Shown here: one piece after another, positions 35,894 through 36,729 of the stretch
How positions within the stretch are numbered: position 1 is the first letter of the stretch
Layout: every line of letters begins with the position of its first letter
IMG/VR virus record: IMGVR_UViG_3300032315_001069
Coordinates: 1 to 36,729 of that record
DNA: 36,729 nucleotides
Reading direction: 5' to 3' (one strand)
DNA from: a virus
The notes under the pieces: model-generated
Databases searched by the model: none
What the model was told of the DNA's origin: nothing
The model's input: the letters and a program-made list of their open reading frames with translations, nothing else
Program-made: the position numbers and the translations under genes

Positions 35894-36661
35894 ATGAGGG
35901 TAACGAGACAGCGTTATGAGGCGCTTGAGCCGTGCCTTATGTGCCATTTCTCGATTGGCCTGCCTAACGCATGGGCGGCAAAACTGTTGGCAACACAGAA
36001 GACATGGCCGGGCAAGGTAAGGCGCAGGCGGGGATTGCCTGTGCCGAGTAGGGCAGAAGCGAACAGACAAACGGCTGTAAGGGCGGGCAATGCTCAACCA
36101 GAAACGTGGGGCAAGCGCAGACCAGACACAGTGCAGGCTTGGCAAGAGTGGGCGTTTAAGTCTGAGCAATATCAATGGGCGCGCAAACAATCGGTGGCCT
36201 GTTGGTCAAAGCATCAAGATGTTAAAAAACAAATTGCACTCTTAGATTATTACCGCAACCACGAAACAAGAAAGGCTGAGATGGCCGAACGAACGAGGAA
36301 GCGTTACCATCAATACAAGCATACACCTGAGTTTCGTATGAGGCACGTTATGCGAAACGTAATTGCTCGCATCGCCCGGAAAACCAAATCAAAGAAAAGC
36401 AGGAAAACCAACGAATACTTAGGCTGCACGTTTCAAGAGGCGCGCGGATGGATTGAGAGACAATTCAAGCGCGGGATGCGTTGGGACAATCACGGCGAGT
36501 GGGAGATACATCACAAGATCCCGTTGGCCGAATGGGATTTGACCGATCCTCAACAGATGGTGAGGGCAACGCATTTCACCAATCTTCAACCGCTGTGGAA
36601 GCACGAAAACAGAAGCATCGGCGCGCGATTGATTGGTCAACACCAGATGGCGCTGCTGTAA
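35894..36661 (+). CDS. HNH endonuclease of the packaging module
   Basis: A 255-residue protein. The C-terminal part holds a His-Me finger site: WEIHHKIPLAEWDL (HH pair), ATHFTNLQPLWKHEN (N and late H), with GCTFQEARGWIERQF before it. The N-terminal 120 residues carry CLMC and a basic helical region. It is the last gene before the inferred cos end and the terminase genes come first on the other end, so in the circle HNH, terS and terL are adjacent. HNH proteins in that place assist terminase cleavage at cos. Confidence 0.75.
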   Translation: MRVTRQRYEALEPCLMCHFSIGLPNAWAAKLLATQKTWPGKVRRRRGLPVPSRAEANRQTAVRAGNAQPETWGKRRPDTVQAWQEWAFKSEQYQWARKQSVACWSKHQDVKKQIALLDYYRNHETRKAEMAERTRKRYHQYKHTPEFRMRHVMRNVIARIARKTKSKKSRKTNEYLGCTFQEARGWIERQFKRGMRWDNHGEWEIHHKIPLAEWDLTDPQQMVRATHFTNLQPLWKHENRSIGARLIGQHQMALL

Positions 36662-36706
36662 GTGCCTGCCCCCCAAGGCTTCGGGGTCCCGCGCTACTGC
36701 GTCGCA

Positions 36707-36720
36707 AGTGCCCGAACCAG
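36707..36720. other. Right cohesive end (cos) copy, inferred
   Basis: Identical to bases 1-14. It lies 46 nt after the HNH stop; the gap 36662-36706 has a weak CCCC/GGGG hairpin and no gene. Confidence 0.6.
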
Positions 36721-36729
36721 AGATCGGAA
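36721..36729. other. Residual Illumina adapter (AGATCGGAA)
   Basis: These nine bases equal the start of the common Illumina adapter, and follow directly after the terminal repeat. They are not phage sequence. The first A would be the A-tail added before ligation. Confidence 0.85.

Noticed and set aside
36538-36559. TTGACC 18 nt before ATG 36557
   Set aside because: It lies inside the conserved HNH domain, and an internal start there would make no sensible product.
1-36729. CRISPR array, IS element or intact integrase
   Set aside because: No regularly spaced repeats, terminal inverted repeats with transposase, or tyrosine/serine recombinase catalytic domain were seen on either strand.

Overview
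This window is the essentially complete genome of a tailed double-stranded DNA phage with a long-tailed, lambda-like (siphovirus) late module. The host is not identifiable with certainty. The DNA is GC-rich, Shine-Dalgarno sequences are patchy, and a family of small S-x-TPET proteins recurs. My impression is an environmental, possibly Verrucomicrobiota-type host, but nothing here proves it. Both ends carry the same 14-mer (1-14 and 36707-36720), and the right copy is followed by nine bases of Illumina adapter. The contig therefore appears to run from one cohesive end to the other, with cos lying between an HNH endonuclease (right end) and the terminase genes (left end).

Layout on the + strand: terminase small and large subunits (63-2379); an AT-richer block of small accessory genes with its own promoter (2477-4619); connector, portal, ClpP-like protease with an internally started scaffold, and major capsid protein (4638-8460); a terminator; a two-domain glycosyltransferase (8548-10338); head-tail joining and tail genes (10335-12074); a second terminator; tail assembly chaperone with a -1 frameshift fusion at CCCAAAA, a minor tail protein and the tape measure (12165-15294); tail tip and fibre proteins (15296-23184), including a secreted-looking protein and a 1015-residue fibre with YadA-like head repeats; and a lysis cassette of holin-like protein, small lipoprotein, overlapping 50-residue ORF and amidase (23207-24146).

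Four genes run on the minus strand (25829 to 24324), each overlapping the next by four bases: metallophosphoesterase, HTH protein, HExxH metallopeptidase and small membrane protein. After a divergent control region (25830-26048), the early arm runs rightward (26049-36661). It holds small DNA-binding proteins, a RuvC-like resolvase, a probable annealing protein plus PD-(D/E)XK exonuclease, an orphan integrase-type N-terminal domain, two HNH nucleases, a replication protein with iteron-like palindromes inside its gene, and a sigma region 4-like protein. No integrase catalytic domain, clear repressor, CRISPR array or rRNA was seen, and no convincing conventional tRNA, so lifestyle is undetermined.

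The most unusual signal is a hexamer TTGACA (sometimes CTGACA or TTGACC) placed 19-23 nt before start codons. It precedes most late genes that have a real upstream gap, the minus-strand operon, the HNH gene and an in-frame internal ATG in the protease gene that would start the scaffold. The spacing is too short for a normal -35 box, so this may be an undescribed translation or expression element.
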